Assembly (NCBI GenBank): GCA_021413925.1
Contig: JAIOPL010000026.1
Coordinates: 1-64,000 of the forward strand
From: Verrucomicrobiota bacterium
GTDB taxonomy: Bacteria > Verrucomicrobiota > Verrucomicrobiia > Chthoniobacterales > UBA6821
Length of the DNA: 64,000 nucleotides
Direction: 5' to 3'
A program made the position numbers and the translations under genes. Numbering within the stretch: the first letter of the stretch is position 1; the number at the start of each line of letters is the position of its first letter. The notes under the pieces were generated by a model that saw nothing but the letters and a program-made list of their open reading frames with translations, did not search any database and was not told the origin of the DNA. Below are positions 8,509 to 18,166 of the stretch, in pieces.

Positions 8509-10065
8509 ATGCACCGAACCGCCCCGCTGGAAGCCTCCGAAGAACAGAGCATCCTCCTTCCAGTAGTTCCACCCAGTAAGGCCGCCGGTAAAAAGAAACT
8601 CAAAAAAGATGCGAGCCTGGTGAAGAACTTCGTCCTCGATACGAATGTCCTACTCCATGACCCATATTGCCTGAACCGGTTTGAGAACAACCATATCTTC
8701 ATTCCGGTCGAGGTCCTCGGTGAGATGGACAAGTTCAAGAACGAGCAGACCGAGCGCGGAGCCAATGCCCGGACCGTGCATCGCTTCCTGACACAGACCT
8801 TTGATCATCAGACCAACAAAGTGATCAGCGGCGTCCCGACCGCCGGGGGTGGCACCGTCCGCATCTTCATCAATGACGCGTTGAACACCGATCATCCTTC
8901 CGCCGCGATCCGGCGGTTCATCGAGATATTCCCGGACAAGAGCCAGGTCGATCACAAGATCATGGCAGCCTGCCTAGCCCTCCAGGAACAGGAGAAGACC
9001 CCTGCCGTCCTCATCACTAAGGACCTGAACATGCAGCTCAAGGCGATGGCCCTCGGGATCACCTGCCAGGATTACCTCAATGACAAGGTCTCCGCTGAGG
9101 ACGCCGAGGAGGGCGAGCTCCGGAAAATCCAGGTCGAGGCCCATGAACTCCAGCGCTTCGGCAGTGCCCAGAGCATCGATCTGGAAGAGAGCCGCACCGG
9201 TCAACTCGAGATCAACGAATATGTTCTCCTCGAGGCCTCCGAACAGAAGCTCATGCCTGCCCGCCATGTTGGCAATGGCCACTTCCAGCGGCTCAAGGTT
9301 CCTCAGAGCCTTCAGATGCCGCGCGGTATCGAGCTGCGTCCTGCGAATCTCGGGCAGCTCTGCTTCCTCGACGCCCTGCTCGATCCCTCCATCTCACTCA
9401 TCACCTGCTATGGCCAGGCCGGAACCGGCAAGACCCTCATGGCCGTTGCCGCAGGTCTCTACCTCACCGGTCAGCGCGACTACAATGGCATGACAGTCAG
9501 CCGCCCCGTTGTTGCCATGGGCGACACCCTCGGCTTCCTGCCCGGCACCCTGAACGAAAAACTCCACCCCTGGCTCCAGTCGATCTACGACGCCTTCGAG
9601 GTGCTCCTTCCCATCCATCCTCAGCGGAATGAAGGGCCTGGCACGCCCCATGCCTCCGAGCGGAAGAAGCAGAAGAAACAGTCCGTCCAGCAGCCGGAGA
9701 ATACTGGGGGAGGACAGACGACCCCCCTCAAGCCCTACGAGCAGCTCATCCAGCGGGGACTCCTGGAGATCGAGGCCCTCTGCTACATCCGCGGTCGCTC
9801 CATCCCGAACCGCTTCTTCGTCCTGGACGAGGCCCAGCAACTCACACCTCTCGAGGCCAAGACCGTCGTCACCCGCATGTCAAAGGGATCCAAACTCGTC
9901 ATGGTCGGAGACCCTGCCCAGATCGATAACCCCTATGTCGATCGCCGCTCCAACGGACTCGTCCACACCCGCAACAAACTGCGCGGCCATAAACTCACCG
10001 CCCACATCTCCCTCACCAAGGGAGAGAGGTCACCGCTGGCCGAGATGGGCGCGACCTTGATGTAG
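8509..10065 (+). CDS. PhoH family protein with N-terminal PIN domain (YlaK type)
   Basis: A 518-residue two-domain protein. Residues about 38-190 form a PIN-type nuclease domain (FVLDTNVLLHDP; acidic residues at the start, then DHKIMAACL and LITKDLNM). Residues about 275-515 form a PhoH ATPase with Walker A GQAGTGKT near 302 and Walker B FFVLDEAQQL near 438. PIN-PhoH proteins are thought to couple RNA unwinding to cleavage. The N-terminus is Lys-rich (AAGKKKLKKDA). A basic, glutamine-rich linker near 385-405 (RKKQKKQSVQQPENTGGG) interrupts the ATPase and is unusual. The gene stands alone. Confidence 0.92.
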   Translation: MHRTAPLEASEEQSILLPVVPPSKAAGKKKLKKDASLVKNFVLDTNVLLHDPYCLNRFENNHIFIPVEVLGEMDKFKNEQTERGANARTVHRFLTQTFDHQTNKVISGVPTAGGGTVRIFINDALNTDHPSAAIRRFIEIFPDKSQVDHKIMAACLALQEQEKTPAVLITKDLNMQLKAMALGITCQDYLNDKVSAEDAEEGELRKIQVEAHELQRFGSAQSIDLEESRTGQLEINEYVLLEASEQKLMPARHVGNGHFQRLKVPQSLQMPRGIELRPANLGQLCFLDALLDPSISLITCYGQAGTGKTLMAVAAGLYLTGQRDYNGMTVSRPVVAMGDTLGFLPGTLNEKLHPWLQSIYDAFEVLLPIHPQRNEGPGTPHASERKKQKKQSVQQPENTGGGQTTPLKPYEQLIQRGLLEIEALCYIRGRSIPNRFFVLDEAQQLTPLEAKTVVTRMSKGSKLVMVGDPAQIDNPYVDRRSNGLVHTRNKLRGHKLTAHISLTKGERSPLAEMGATLM

Positions 10066-10118
10066 GAAGAGAGGCTGTTAGCGGTTTAGGCTGTAGGCTA
10101 TTAGGAAAAGACTGAAAG

Positions 10119-10276
10119 ATCTCCCGCAGAGGCGCAGAGACGCAGAGATAAAAAGACAAAGGGTTAATTCGAAAATTATCCAGATGGTCACCCAAAATCA
10201 GAGAAGTCATTTAAGTATTTAAAAGTTACCATCAACCTAAAAACTCTGCGCCTCTGCCTCTCTGCGCGAGATTTTG
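10119..10276. repeat. Inverted pair of GCAGAGGCGCAGAG-family repeats
   Basis: The left arm (10119-10150) reads CCCGCAGAGGCGCAGAGACG and continues CAGAG. The right arm (10239-10276) reads CTCTGCGCCTCTGCCTCTCT and continues GCGCGAGA. They are separated by about 88 AT-rich bases. The pair fills the 222-base gap between phoH and metH, which run toward each other. A further TTAGGCTGTAGGCTATTAGG stretch lies at about 10086-10105. Confidence 0.75.
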
Positions 10277-10287
10277 TTAGTTCTGCT

Positions 10288-13200
10288 TTAGGAATTTAAA
10301 ACACCGGGCATACAAACTCCGACAAGCTCCGCATCTGGATCATATTGCAGGTAGGGGCCTAGCCACTTCTCCACTTCGGCTACGGGCATTCCCTTGCGTT
10401 TGGCATAATCCTCAATCTGGTCGCGACCGAGCTTGCCGACTGCAAAGTAGCGGGACTCGGGAGCCGCGAAGTAGAGGCCGGAAACCGAACTGGCGGGATT
10501 CATCGCAAGGCTCTCGGTGAGGGTGATCCCGGTGTGCTTGGTTGCATCGAGAAGGCGGAAGAGTTCCCACTTCTCGGTGTGGTCGGGACCAGCAGGGTAA
10601 CCAGCGGCAGGACGGATGCCGCGATACTTTTCCCGGATGAATTCTTCCTTGGTGAGGTTCTCGGTGCGGCCAAACCCCCAGAGATCGCGTGCCTGCTTGT
10701 GCAGCCACTCTGCAGCGGCCTCAGCGAAGCGGTCTCCGATCGCCTTCACCAGCAGGGAGGTGTAGTCGTCATGATTATTCTGAAAGGAATCGGCATACTC
10801 CCCGACCTCGGGACCCGCCGTGACGGCAAAGCCTCCCATGGTGTCGATCCGACCGGAATCACGTGGAGCAATGAAGTCGGCCAGAGAGTAGTTCGGTTGG
10901 CCGGCTGGCTTCTTGTTCTGCTGGCGGAGCATGTGAAACTTCCCGATCACTGAGGAGCGCTGCGTGTCGGCGTAGAGCTCGACATCATCACCCACTCTGT
11001 TTGCTGGCCAGAAGCCGCAGACTCCGCGCACGCGGAAGCGCTTCTCCTTCACGATAGTCTCCAGGACCTTCAGAGCATCCTGATGAAGCTCCGTGGCCTG
11101 CTCGCCGATCTCGGGATCCGAAAGCAGGCCGGGATAACGGCCGCGCATCTCCCATGCGGCAAAGAAGGGTGACCAGTCGAAGTACTCCACCAACTCGGCC
11201 AGCGGGATCTCGTCAAAGGTCAGCACGCCCGTCTTTTCAGGCACGGCAAGATCCGCCGTACTCCAATCGATCGGGGTCACGTTTTCACGGGCGACCTCGA
11301 GGGGCAGAAGCTCTCCCTTGGCCCGCTTGCCGGCATGCTCCTCGCGGAGTCGCTTGTGATTCGCCTCAACCTGGAGATGATAGGCCTCCTTGCGATCCTC
11401 AGAGAGAAGCTCCGCCGCGACTCCGACCACGCGGGAGGCATCGAGCACATGGACAACAGGGTGCTGGTATTCCCCTGCGATTTTTACCGCGGTGTGGGCC
11501 GGGCTCGTGGTGGCTCCCCCGATCAGCAGCGGGAGATCGAAATTGGCACGCTTCATCTCCCGGGCGACATGGACCATCTCGTCGAGGGAGGGGGTGATAA
11601 GGCCACTCAGTCCGATGATGTCGACCTTATGCTCCTTGGCCGCAGCGAGGATCTTGTCACAGGAAACCATGACACCGAGATCGACAACTTCGTAGCCGTT
11701 GCAGGCAAGAACGACGCCCACGATGTTCTTGCCGATGTCGTGGACATCACCTTTGACGGTAGCCATGAGAATCTTTGCCGCGGCGCTGGTATCGGAAGCG
11801 GCCGCTTTCTCGGCCTCCATGTAGGGGGTCAAATAGGCGACAGCCTTCTTCATCACGCGGGCACTCTTCACAACCTGGGGCAGGAACATCTTGCCGGCTC
11901 CGAAGAGATCACCGACGACGCGCATCCCGTCCATGAGAGGGCCCTCAATGACCAGCAGGGGACGCCCCAACTTGGTGCGTGCCTCCTCGGTGTCGCCGTC
12001 GATGTAGTCGACGATCCCCTTGATCAGGGCGTGCTGGAGGCGCTCCTCGACAGTGCCGGAACGCCAAGCCTGCTCGGCTTTCTGTTCCTTGGGATCTCCA
12101 CCCACGGCTTTCAGCCCCTCCGCATAATCCACCAGACGCTCCGTGGCATCGGGCCGACGATTCAGAAGCACATCCTCCACCATCGTGAGCAGCTCAGGCT
12201 TGATCTCCTCGTAGACCTCGAGCATGCCTGCATTCACGATGGCCATGTCGAGACCGGCCTGAATCGCATGGTAGAGGAAGGCCGAGTGCATCGCCTCGCG
12301 CACGGGGTTATTGCCCCGGAAGGAGAAGGAGATGTTGCTCAGGCCGCCGCTGCATTTGGCGCCCGGAAGTGTCGCCTTGATCTCCCGGACAGCCTCGATG
12401 AAGTCGACGGCGTAGTTGTTGTGCTCCTCGATGCCGGTGGCGACCGTCAGGATATTGGGATCGAAGATGATGTCTTCGGGATCAAAGCCGATCTTGTCCA
12501 CGAGTAGACGGTAGGCACGGGTGCAGATGCGGACCTTCTCATCCTTGGTGGCGGCCTGTCCCTCTTCGTCGAAGGCCATGACGATCACGGCAGCACCGTA
12601 GCGCTGGGCCAGACGGGCGCGCTTCAGGAAGGTCTCTTCTCCGTCTTTTAGACTGATCGAATTGAGGACGCATTTGCCCTGGAGACACTTCACTCCTTTC
12701 TCGAGGACCGACCACTTCGAGCTGTCGATCATGATCGGCACGCGACTGATCTCCGGATCCGCGGCAAGCAGGTTCAGGAAGGTCACCATCACCGCCTCGC
12801 TATCGAGCATTCCCTCATCGACGTTCACATCGAGGATATTGGCACCACTCTCCACCTGCTGACGGGCCACGGAGAGGGCCGTCTCGTAATCACCGGCAAT
12901 GATCAGCTTCGAGAACCGGGGCGAGCCGGTGACGTTCGTCCGCTCACCCACCATCATGAAGGAGCTTCCTTTGGCGATCGTGAGAGCCTCCAGTCCGCTC
13001 AGGCGCGTGGCGGCAGGAGGAATCGAGGGTTTGCGAGGGGGATGGAGGCGCACGGCCTCAGCAATCGCCGCGATATGCTCCGGCGTGGAACCGCAGCAAC
13101 CCCCCACCACATTGATCCAGCCCTCCGAGGCGAAGTCGGCAACGAGCGCCGCCATCTCTGAGGCCGACTGGTCGTAGCCGCCGAAGGCGTTGGGAAGGCC

Positions 13201-14043
13201 TGCATTCGGATAACAACTGATGAAACAATCGGCGATGTGGGAAAGCTCCTCGATGTAGGGACGCATCTCGGAGGCACCAAGGGCGCAGTTGATGCCCACC
13301 GCCAAGGGCTTGGAATGGCGGACGGAATTCCAGAAAGCCTCTACGGTCTGACCGGAGAGCGTTCGGCCCGAGGCGTCGGTGATGGTGACCGAGAGAATGA
13401 TCGGCCAGCGCATACCGCGTTTTTCAAAGACCTCCTCGCAGGCAAAGATCGCGGCCTTCAGATTCAGGGTGTCGAAGACGGTCTCAAGCAAGAGGAGATC
13501 AACTCCGCCAGTGAGCAATGCCTCGATCTGCTCGGCGTAGGAAATCACCAGCCCATCGAAGTTGACGGCTCGGTAGCCGGGATTGTTCACATCTGGCGAC
13601 ATGGAGGCCGTACGGTTGGTCGGCCCCACAGCTCCTGCCACAAAGACACGCCGTCCTGGATTTGCGGCCATGAACTCATCGGCGGCTTCGCGAGCCACCT
13701 TGGCCCCGGCAAGATTGATCTCCCTGACGGCATCTTCCAGCCCGTAGTCGGCCTGGGAGACCGTCGTGGTACTGAATGTGTTCGTCTCGACAATATCGCT
13801 TCCAGCATCGAAGTAGCCTCGGTGGATCCCCTTGATCACGTCGGGACGTGTGATGGAGAGGATATCGTTGTTTCCCTTCAGGTCATGCCCGTGATCCTTG
13901 AAGCGTTCTCCCCGGAAGTCCTCCTCGGTCAGCGGGTGGCGCTGGATCATCGTTCCCATCGCGCCGTCTAGCAGTGCGATACGGCGGGTGAAAAGCTCTC
14001 TCAGAAGGGCATCCGATTCGTGGTTGGGCAGCGTGGAGGTCAT
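10288..14043 (-). CDS. metH: Cobalamin-dependent methionine synthase
   Basis: A 1251-residue MetH that transfers the methyl group of 5-methyltetrahydrofolate to homocysteine through cobalamin. All four modules are present. The homocysteine domain (1-330) has zinc cysteines in GINCALG and [10 protein letters not shown]. The pterin domain (about 350-640) has [16 protein letters not shown]. The cobalamin cap and binding domain has the DVHDIGKNI motif near residue 760 and a downstream SGLITPS. The C-terminal SAM-dependent reactivation domain (about 920-1251) includes [16 protein letters not shown]. The start is set at [11 protein letters not shown] (14043); the upstream extension lies in the divergent gap. 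No cobalamin riboswitch is visible in the 55-base gap to the divergent esterase-like gene. Confidence 0.97.
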   Translation of the reverse strand: MTSTLPNHESDALLRELFTRRIALLDGAMGTMIQRHPLTEEDFRGERFKDHGHDLKGNNDILSITRPDVIKGIHRGYFDAGSDIVETNTFSTTTVSQADYGLEDAVREINLAGAKVAREAADEFMAANPGRRVFVAGAVGPTNRTASMSPDVNNPGYRAVNFDGLVISYAEQIEALLTGGVDLLLLETVFDTLNLKAAIFACEEVFEKRGMRWPIILSVTITDASGRTLSGQTVEAFWNSVRHSKPLAVGINCALGASEMRPYIEELSHIADCFISCYPNAGLPNAFGGYDQSASEMAALVADFASEGWINVVGGCCGSTPEHIAAIAEAVRLHPPRKPSIPPAATRLSGLEALTIAKGSSFMMVGERTNVTGSPRFSKLIIAGDYETALSVARQQVESGANILDVNVDEGMLDSEAVMVTFLNLLAADPEISRVPIMIDSSKWSVLEKGVKCLQGKCVLNSISLKDGEETFLKRARLAQRYGAAVIVMAFDEEGQAATKDEKVRICTRAYRLLVDKIGFDPEDIIFDPNILTVATGIEEHNNYAVDFIEAVREIKATLPGAKCSGGLSNISFSFRGNNPVREAMHSAFLYHAIQAGLDMAIVNAGMLEVYEEIKPELLTMVEDVLLNRRPDATERLVDYAEGLKAVGGDPKEQKAEQAWRSGTVEERLQHALIKGIVDYIDGDTEEARTKLGRPLLVIEGPLMDGMRVVGDLFGAGKMFLPQVVKSARVMKKAVAYLTPYMEAEKAAASDTSAAAKILMATVKGDVHDIGKNIVGVVLACNGYEVVDLGVMVSCDKILAAAKEHKVDIIGLSGLITPSLDEMVHVAREMKRANFDLPLLIGGATTSPAHTAVKIAGEYQHPVVHVLDASRVVGVAAELLSEDRKEAYHLQVEANHKRLREEHAGKRAKGELLPLEVARENVTPIDWSTADLAVPEKTGVLTFDEIPLAELVEYFDWSPFFAAWEMRGRYPGLLSDPEIGEQATELHQDALKVLETIVKEKRFRVRGVCGFWPANRVGDDVELYADTQRSSVIGKFHMLRQQNKKPAGQPNYSLADFIAPRDSGRIDTMGGFAVTAGPEVGEYADSFQNNHDDYTSLLVKAIGDRFAEAAAEWLHKQARDLWGFGRTENLTKEEFIREKYRGIRPAAGYPAGPDHTEKWELFRLLDATKHTGITLTESLAMNPASSVSGLYFAAPESRYFAVGKLGRDQIEDYAKRKGMPVAEVEKWLGPYLQYDPDAELVGVCMPGVLNS

Positions 14044-14098
14044 CAAGTGGGTGGCTTTACAGGTTGGAGAAGGAGTAGGGGAATGGTACGGATTAGGG

Positions 14099-14758
14099 AT
14101 GCTGGAATCCACCGAAACAATCACGGTAGCAGGAAAAGAAATCTCTGTTTTCCTGCCTGCTTCCTACAGCCAAACGCCTGGCCGGAAATTTCCCATTCTG
14201 CTGATGCTGACCCCGGGGTTGAAGGCCCAGGAAGCGATTGCCGAACTTCATGTGGAAGGGGTGTTGCCGGAGATGATCGTGGCTGAGATGCCTGCGTCGG
14301 AAACCCTGGGCGACACTCTCCCGATCATCAATACTCTCTCTGATTGCTTCCGATTGCTCGACTCTCCCACGGCACGTTGGATCGGAGGAACGGGTCATGC
14401 CGCGGTGACTGCTTTCCGAACCCTGCTTGGTCATCCAGAAATTTTCAGTGCCGCGTGCTGTCTCTCGACCTCGTTCGAGGGCGTGGAGGGTGCTCCTCCG
14501 CCCCACTCTCCGATGCTGCTCCATCTGGAGGAAAGGAAGTCCCTCCCCGCCGGCCGCCGAATCTATTTCGACTATGGCACAATCGGTCTGGATGAGTGCT
14601 ATGAGCCTTACCATCGGGATCTCGGAGCCATCCTGCGCGGCAGGGGCTGGAAGGACGGGGTGGACTTCCAAATCCATCGTCATCCAGGCGGATCCCAGGA
14701 GATCACTTCCTGGCAGCGGAGAATCGGACCCGCGCTCCGCTGGCTTGCGCGGCGATGA
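14099..14758 (+). CDS. Esterase-like alpha/beta-hydrolase fold protein lacking the usual triad
   Basis: A 219-residue protein that aligns by eye with the putative-esterase (enterochelin-esterase-like) branch: a start like [20 protein letters not shown], a middle [10 protein letters not shown] strand, and a C-terminal [20 protein letters not shown] block. Where the nucleophile elbow should read G-x-S-x-G there is GGTGHAA, with no serine. Where the catalytic histidine is expected (GGSHE in relatives) there is GGSQE. It may be a non-catalytic relative or use other residues. It starts 55 bases from the divergent metH, and its stop is 2 bases from the convergent DUF6580 gene. Confidence 0.7.
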   Translation: MLESTETITVAGKEISVFLPASYSQTPGRKFPILLMLTPGLKAQEAIAELHVEGVLPEMIVAEMPASETLGDTLPIINTLSDCFRLLDSPTARWIGGTGHAAVTAFRTLLGHPEIFSAACCLSTSFEGVEGAPPPHSPMLLHLEERKSLPAGRRIYFDYGTIGLDECYEPYHRDLGAILRGRGWKDGVDFQIHRHPGGSQEITSWQRRIGPALRWLARR

Positions 14759-14760
14759 CA

Positions 14761-15351
14761 TCAGGCCGGAATGCTTCGGCTAAATTCCGAGCGGATCATC
14801 ACACGCTCCATAGCGACAAAGAAGGCAGCAAAGAGGAGATCGCTCACGAGGCTATTGCGGAAGAAGACCCAGGTGGGAGGATAGCCGGGTAGACCGATGG
14901 TCAGCGACTGGATCCAGCCCGCGAAGTTCCGGGGATAGGCAACAAGCCCGAGCCAGCTCCCCGTATTGGTGATCAGATAAAAAAGGACGGAAGCAACCAA
15001 GGTTCCTCCTAGGATCGCCAGAAGACCACCGCGGCGTTCACGGATCATCCAGCCAAGCCCGACGGCGATCAGGTAGCCCGGCAAGGTCCAGAGAAGCTGG
15101 GAGGAGACCACGGGCACTCCATAGTGGACATTGAGCAGGGCATCTGAAACCAAAAGGGCCACAATAGGCACCACTAATCCCAGCCAACCCGGGATGAAAA
15201 CCGCTCCGCAAAGGGCCGCAGCCATGAGGGGCGCAAAATTCGGTAAGCTCTCAGGAGCCAAATCAACCCGGATCAGCCGGAAGAAGATCCCTGTAAGCAG
15301 AAGGATCAACGTGAGAAGCATCGAAAATGGAGCAGTGTGAGGAATTTTCAT
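14761..15351 (-). CDS. DUF6580-type integral membrane protein
   Basis: A 196-residue membrane protein with about five hydrophobic segments: 9-28, 39-70 (NFAPLMAAALCGAVFIPGWL), 85-103, 110-128 and 163-183. The PNFAPLMAAALCGA and LLVSDALLNVHYG signatures match a membrane family, often named DUF6580, whose shape recalls transporter substrate-binding (S) components. The cargo is unknown. It ends within 2 bases of the convergent esterase-like gene. It follows the pilin-like gene with no gap (that stop is at 15352), so these genes are probably co-transcribed. Confidence 0.75.
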   Translation of the reverse strand: MKIPHTAPFSMLLTLILLLTGIFFRLIRVDLAPESLPNFAPLMAAALCGAVFIPGWLGLVVPIVALLVSDALLNVHYGVPVVSSQLLWTLPGYLIAVGLGWMIRERRGGLLAILGGTLVASVLFYLITNTGSWLGLVAYPRNFAGWIQSLTIGLPGYPPTWVFFRNSLVSDLLFAAFFVAMERVMIRSEFSRSIPA

Positions 15352-16119
15352 TTACTGAGGCGTGATAAGAGAGGGGTCTAGCCTGCCAATATTGGCACCA
15401 GGCATCCGGGAATCAAGCGTTCCGGCCATCATCGGAAGATATCCCGCCGATCCGTCGGCATACCCCACCATCGCCTGCCCCCCCACGCGGAAGTGGACGG
15501 TTCTTTCGGTGGTGTTGAAATAGTAGAATTCCTCCACCATGGGCTTTCTTGCCGAGGCGGGTGCTTGGAAAGTGTTCACCTGGGCACAGGTGGCGAAAAC
15601 AGGGGTCTTCCCGGAGCGCACGAGTGCCAATTGGTTCTTTCTCTGAAGAAGAAGATTGTAGCCGTAGGCAAAATGAGTGGAGCCGTATTTCGGCTTGTAA
15701 GTGTTCCCTGCGCGCGCAAACGAAGGGTCTTTGGACATTCCCCCGGAGGCAGCAATGTAAGGGCCAAGCGGGCCTTGATTGAGATCGAGCCAACGCTTCC
15801 CTTCCGGCGCACTCATGCTAGCCGTTGACTCAAAACCGAACCACCACTGGGTGCCGCCGTTAGTGCTGACCCTGTAAGGCCAGAAGGTCATGTTGTTCTC
15901 TGCCAAGTAGGACTGAGCGGCGGCATTGAGCTGAGAGATGCAATGAGCGCTCGTTGCCCCTGTCGAGGAGGCAAAAACGCTTTGCGCTGCAGGGATCAAC
16001 AGGGCGGCAAGGAAAAGGATGACGGTTAATCCAACCAGCAGTTCCGTCAGCGTAAAAGCGCGATGGCGCGTGGCATTCAATTCTGCTCTTTGGTTGAAGA
16101 CTTCCGTCGAAATGCCCAC
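15352..16119 (-). CDS. Prepilin-like protein with N-terminal methylation motif
   Basis: A 255-residue protein. A short leader ends in RHRA and is followed by FTLTELLVGLTVILFLAALL, a type IV pilin / type II pseudopilin segment with glutamate at position +5 of the mature form. The globular part is Gly/Ser/Trp-rich (WWFGFESTASMSAPEGKRW). Near the C-terminus, VGGQAMVGYADGSAGYL resembles the H-X9-DG tail common in Verrucomicrobiota and Planctomycetota pilin-like proteins, but the histidine is replaced by valine. No other secretion or pilus gene lies nearby, so it is probably an orphan processed elsewhere. Its start overlaps the end of the PEP-CTERM gene by 43 bases. Confidence 0.8.
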   Translation of the reverse strand: MGISTEVFNQRAELNATRHRAFTLTELLVGLTVILFLAALLIPAAQSVFASSTGATSAHCISQLNAAAQSYLAENNMTFWPYRVSTNGGTQWWFGFESTASMSAPEGKRWLDLNQGPLGPYIAASGGMSKDPSFARAGNTYKPKYGSTHFAYGYNLLLQRKNQLALVRSGKTPVFATCAQVNTFQAPASARKPMVEEFYYFNTTERTVHFRVGGQAMVGYADGSAGYLPMMAGTLDSRMPGANIGRLDPSLITPQ

Positions 16120-16757
16120 ACAAAAAACAATCCAGCAACAATGACCAGAAAAGTAGTCGAAGGCTCGGGCACCAGAGAAACGGACGGCACCGAATCCAAC
16201 GTTGTTAAGCCCCCGTCGATGTAAGAACTAATCGTCCACCCATCCCAGGAGCCGGGTGCTATTAGGCGGGCATCTAATCCTGTCTGTGCATAACTCCAAA
16301 TGCCAGCTTTAAGAGGAGTAAACCCATCCTCTGCAACCCCTGCAACATAGTAGGACCAGTAAATTCCGGAATCATTGTCTGCACTGAATGGCGTGCCCTG
16401 AACCGTACTCCCATGAAAACTGAAGGAATCGAGTAAGTATGTTCTCCTACCCCCAAAATAGGTAGTACCGACACCGACACTTAATCCCGACAAAGCATCA
16501 CTTGTGATGGAGCGCAATAAATCCAAGCCCGTGAGTGGGTTGTTGCTATCATAGGAGTAGTGGTATGCAAATTTCAGAGGAGATGACGAAAGCCCCGAGT
16601 CATCAATCACCAGAAAGGAAACATCGGGTCCATTACCCAGATCCAACAGCAAAGGCTCCCGCCCAGTCAGAACCGCTGCCTTTAGAGAGCTGATGGAAAC
16701 GAGGAAAGCAAGGGCTGAAGAACAAAGAAAGCGCTTTGAAATTCTTTTAATCAACAC
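16077..16757 (-). CDS. PEP-CTERM sorting-domain protein
   Basis: A 226-residue exported protein with a basic N-terminus and hydrophobic signal (FLCSSALAFLVSISSLKA). The body is rich in Ser, Gly and Tyr with no recognised enzyme motif. The C-terminus has the motif VPEPSTTFLVIVAG, a short membrane helix, and a basic RRKS tail. Such tails are cleaved by an exosortase, and the proteins typically go to the surface or matrix of exopolysaccharide-making Gram-negatives. No exosortase gene is in the window. Base composition is more AT-rich than in neighbouring genes. It probably heads an operon with the pilin-like and DUF6580 genes. Confidence 0.85.
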   Translation of the reverse strand: MLIKRISKRFLCSSALAFLVSISSLKAAVLTGREPLLLDLGNGPDVSFLVIDDSGLSSSPLKFAYHYSYDSNNPLTGLDLLRSITSDALSGLSVGVGTTYFGGRRTYLLDSFSFHGSTVQGTPFSADNDSGIYWSYYVAGVAEDGFTPLKAGIWSYAQTGLDARLIAPGSWDGWTISSYIDGGLTTLDSVPSVSLVPEPSTTFLVIVAGLFFVWAFRRKSSTKEQN

Positions 16758-16822
16758 ATCTGTATTTGATGGTATGTTTTAGCCCAAGTCAACACCTTTT
16801 CATCTTTTTTAGAAGAAACCCC

Positions 16823-17284
16823 CTATCTCCCCTGATCCAGAACCCGATTCGGCTTCCGGATCACTTCGATCGGTTTTAGGACCTCGGCCCTTACGGGAAT
16901 GATCCCGTCACTGATCATATCGAGTTTTCTAGCTGCCACGACACTGAGGTCGAGGATGCGCCCCTTGGCATAGGGGCCGCGGTTATTGATCCGGACGATG
17001 ACACTCTTCCTATTTCTGAGGTTGGTAACACGAACCATTGTGTTGAACGGCAGATGCTTATGAGCGGCCGTGCAATCTCCGGAATGGTAGTGCTCCCCAT
17101 TGGCTGTCAGCCTTCCGATCCATCGTCCCCCGTAATAGGAGGCCTTGCCGGTCTCGATGGAACGAGGCACAGGGTCGTACAGAGCCACTACGCGAGAGGA
17201 AGATGAAACCAAGGAAGAACAACCCGTCGCGAGTAACAATACCGGGAGTAATAAAAGCCGGGCCGGCGCAGGTGGGAAGCGCAT
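16823..17284 (-). CDS. rlpA: RlpA-like septal lipoprotein (double-psi beta-barrel)
   Basis: A short RlpA-family lipoprotein of 153 residues from the chosen start; ATG codons at 17305 and 17323 would add 7 or 13 residues. A signal with lipobox LLLATGC leads to a Ser-rich linker and the double-psi beta-barrel (ETGKASYYGGRWIGRLTANG, TAAHKHLPFNTMVRVTN, VRINNRGPYAKGRILDLS). RlpA proteins are lytic transglycosylases or septal glycan-binding proteins. Here there is no C-terminal SPOR domain, so targeting to the division site would need another signal. The upstream start codons face the start of the divergent methyltransferase gene (ATG 17365). Confidence 0.88.
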   Translation of the reverse strand: MRFPPAPARLLLLPVLLLATGCSSLVSSSSRVVALYDPVPRSIETGKASYYGGRWIGRLTANGEHYHSGDCTAAHKHLPFNTMVRVTNLRNRKSVIVRINNRGPYAKGRILDLSVVAARKLDMISDGIIPVRAEVLKPIEVIRKPNRVLDQGR

Positions 17285-17364
17285 CGGGGTATGAAGCACT
17301 GCCATGGAAAGGCGTGCAAGCACGGATGCGCATGATACTATGCATCCATTCCAATCGCCAAAGC

Positions 17365-18033
17365 ATGAGCAATCATTCCAAAAAAGGGCACCCTTCCAGT
17401 GCGCAGTCTCGCAAAGAGTCGAAGAAGGTGACCGAAAACCTGGCCGAAGCGATTTCCTTCATCACCAGATTTGCTTCCGCCCCGAGCAATATCGGTGCGG
17501 TCTTCCCGAGTTCCCGCGACCTCGCAGAGGCGATGTTGCACGGAATCGAGTTTGAACCAGGAGATATCGTGGTCGAGTATGGCCCCGGAACAGGTGCCTT
17601 CACGGAACTGCTCCTGGAACGTCTACCCGAGGGGGCCGAATATCTGGGCATCGAGCTTGACACACATTTCCATGGTCATTTGACCCGACGTTTTCCAGGC
17701 CGCCATTTCCATCATGGCTCTGCAGCGGAAGTAGAGGCTCTTCTTGAGGGAAAAGGTCTAGGGAAAGCGCGGTTGATTCTCTCCGGGTTGCCTTTCGCCA
17801 GTATGCCCCACTCGGTTCAAGAAATGATCCTGACGGCGACGCGAGAGGCGCTTCATGATGATGGAATCTTCAGGACTTTCACGTATCCGATCTGCTGGTA
17901 CACGACGGGAAGTCAGCGTTTCCGTAAAGTTGCCCTCGATCATTTCGATAGTCATCACAAAAGCAGAACCGTTCATCGAAACCTTCCTCCCGCGAAGGTA
18001 CTCAGCTACTCGAAGCCGGTCAGAAAAAAATAA
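17365..18033 (+). CDS. PmtA-like class I SAM-dependent methyltransferase
   Basis: A 222-residue SAM-dependent methyltransferase of the family that includes Rhodobacter-type phospholipid N-methyltransferase and is often misnamed rRNA adenine dimethylase. The N-terminal ISFITRFASAPSNIGAVFPS region precedes motif I VEYGPGTGAF near residue 71, then YLGIELD and LILSGLPFASMP. The likely substrate is phosphatidylethanolamine, but this is a family inference. The start is the ATG at 17365 (MSNHSKKGHPSS), preferred over a frame extending back into the divergent rlpA. The stop lies at the far end of the terminator of the convergent tRNA gene. Confidence 0.8.
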   Translation: MSNHSKKGHPSSAQSRKESKKVTENLAEAISFITRFASAPSNIGAVFPSSRDLAEAMLHGIEFEPGDIVVEYGPGTGAFTELLLERLPEGAEYLGIELDTHFHGHLTRRFPGRHFHHGSAAEVEALLEGKGLGKARLILSGLPFASMPHSVQEMILTATREALHDDGIFRTFTYPICWYTTGSQRFRKVALDHFDSHHKSRTVHRNLPPAKVLSYSKPVRKK

Positions 18034-18050
18034 GCCACTTGAAAAGTGGC
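18022..18050 (-). terminator. Intrinsic terminator overlapping the tRNA 3' end
   Basis: Read on the minus strand, GCCACTT-TTC-AAGTGGC forms a 7-bp hairpin and is followed by TTATTTTTTTC. Its first four bases are the discriminator G and the CCA end of the tRNA, so folding of the terminator and maturation of the 3' end compete for the same bases. Confidence 0.85.
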
Positions 18051-18120
18051 TGCCTCGCATGGATTCGAACCATGACAAGCAGATCCAGAAACTGCTGTGC
18101 TACCGTTACACCACAAGGCA
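18047..18120 (-). tRNA. tRNA-Gln (anticodon CTG)
   Basis: On the minus strand a 74-base cloverleaf is clear: acceptor TGCCTTG with CGAGGCA, D arm GTGTAACGGTAGCAC, anticodon arm GCAGT-TTCTGGA-TCTGC with anticodon CTG, a 4-base variable loop, and T arm CATGG-TTCGAAT-CCATG. Discriminator G73 suits glutamine, and CCA is encoded (18047-18049). The closing pair of the anticodon stem is T-T. Confidence 0.9.
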
Positions 18121-18166
18121 GTGGTAAAAACTGAGTTGGAGAGAGTGCCTGACCGGGAGCAGGGTT

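Noticed and set aside
11335-12507. Long plus-strand frame (about 390 codons) inside metH
   Set aside because: It is antisense to metH, which is intact and conserved throughout; the frame arises from codon bias in the GC-rich gene.
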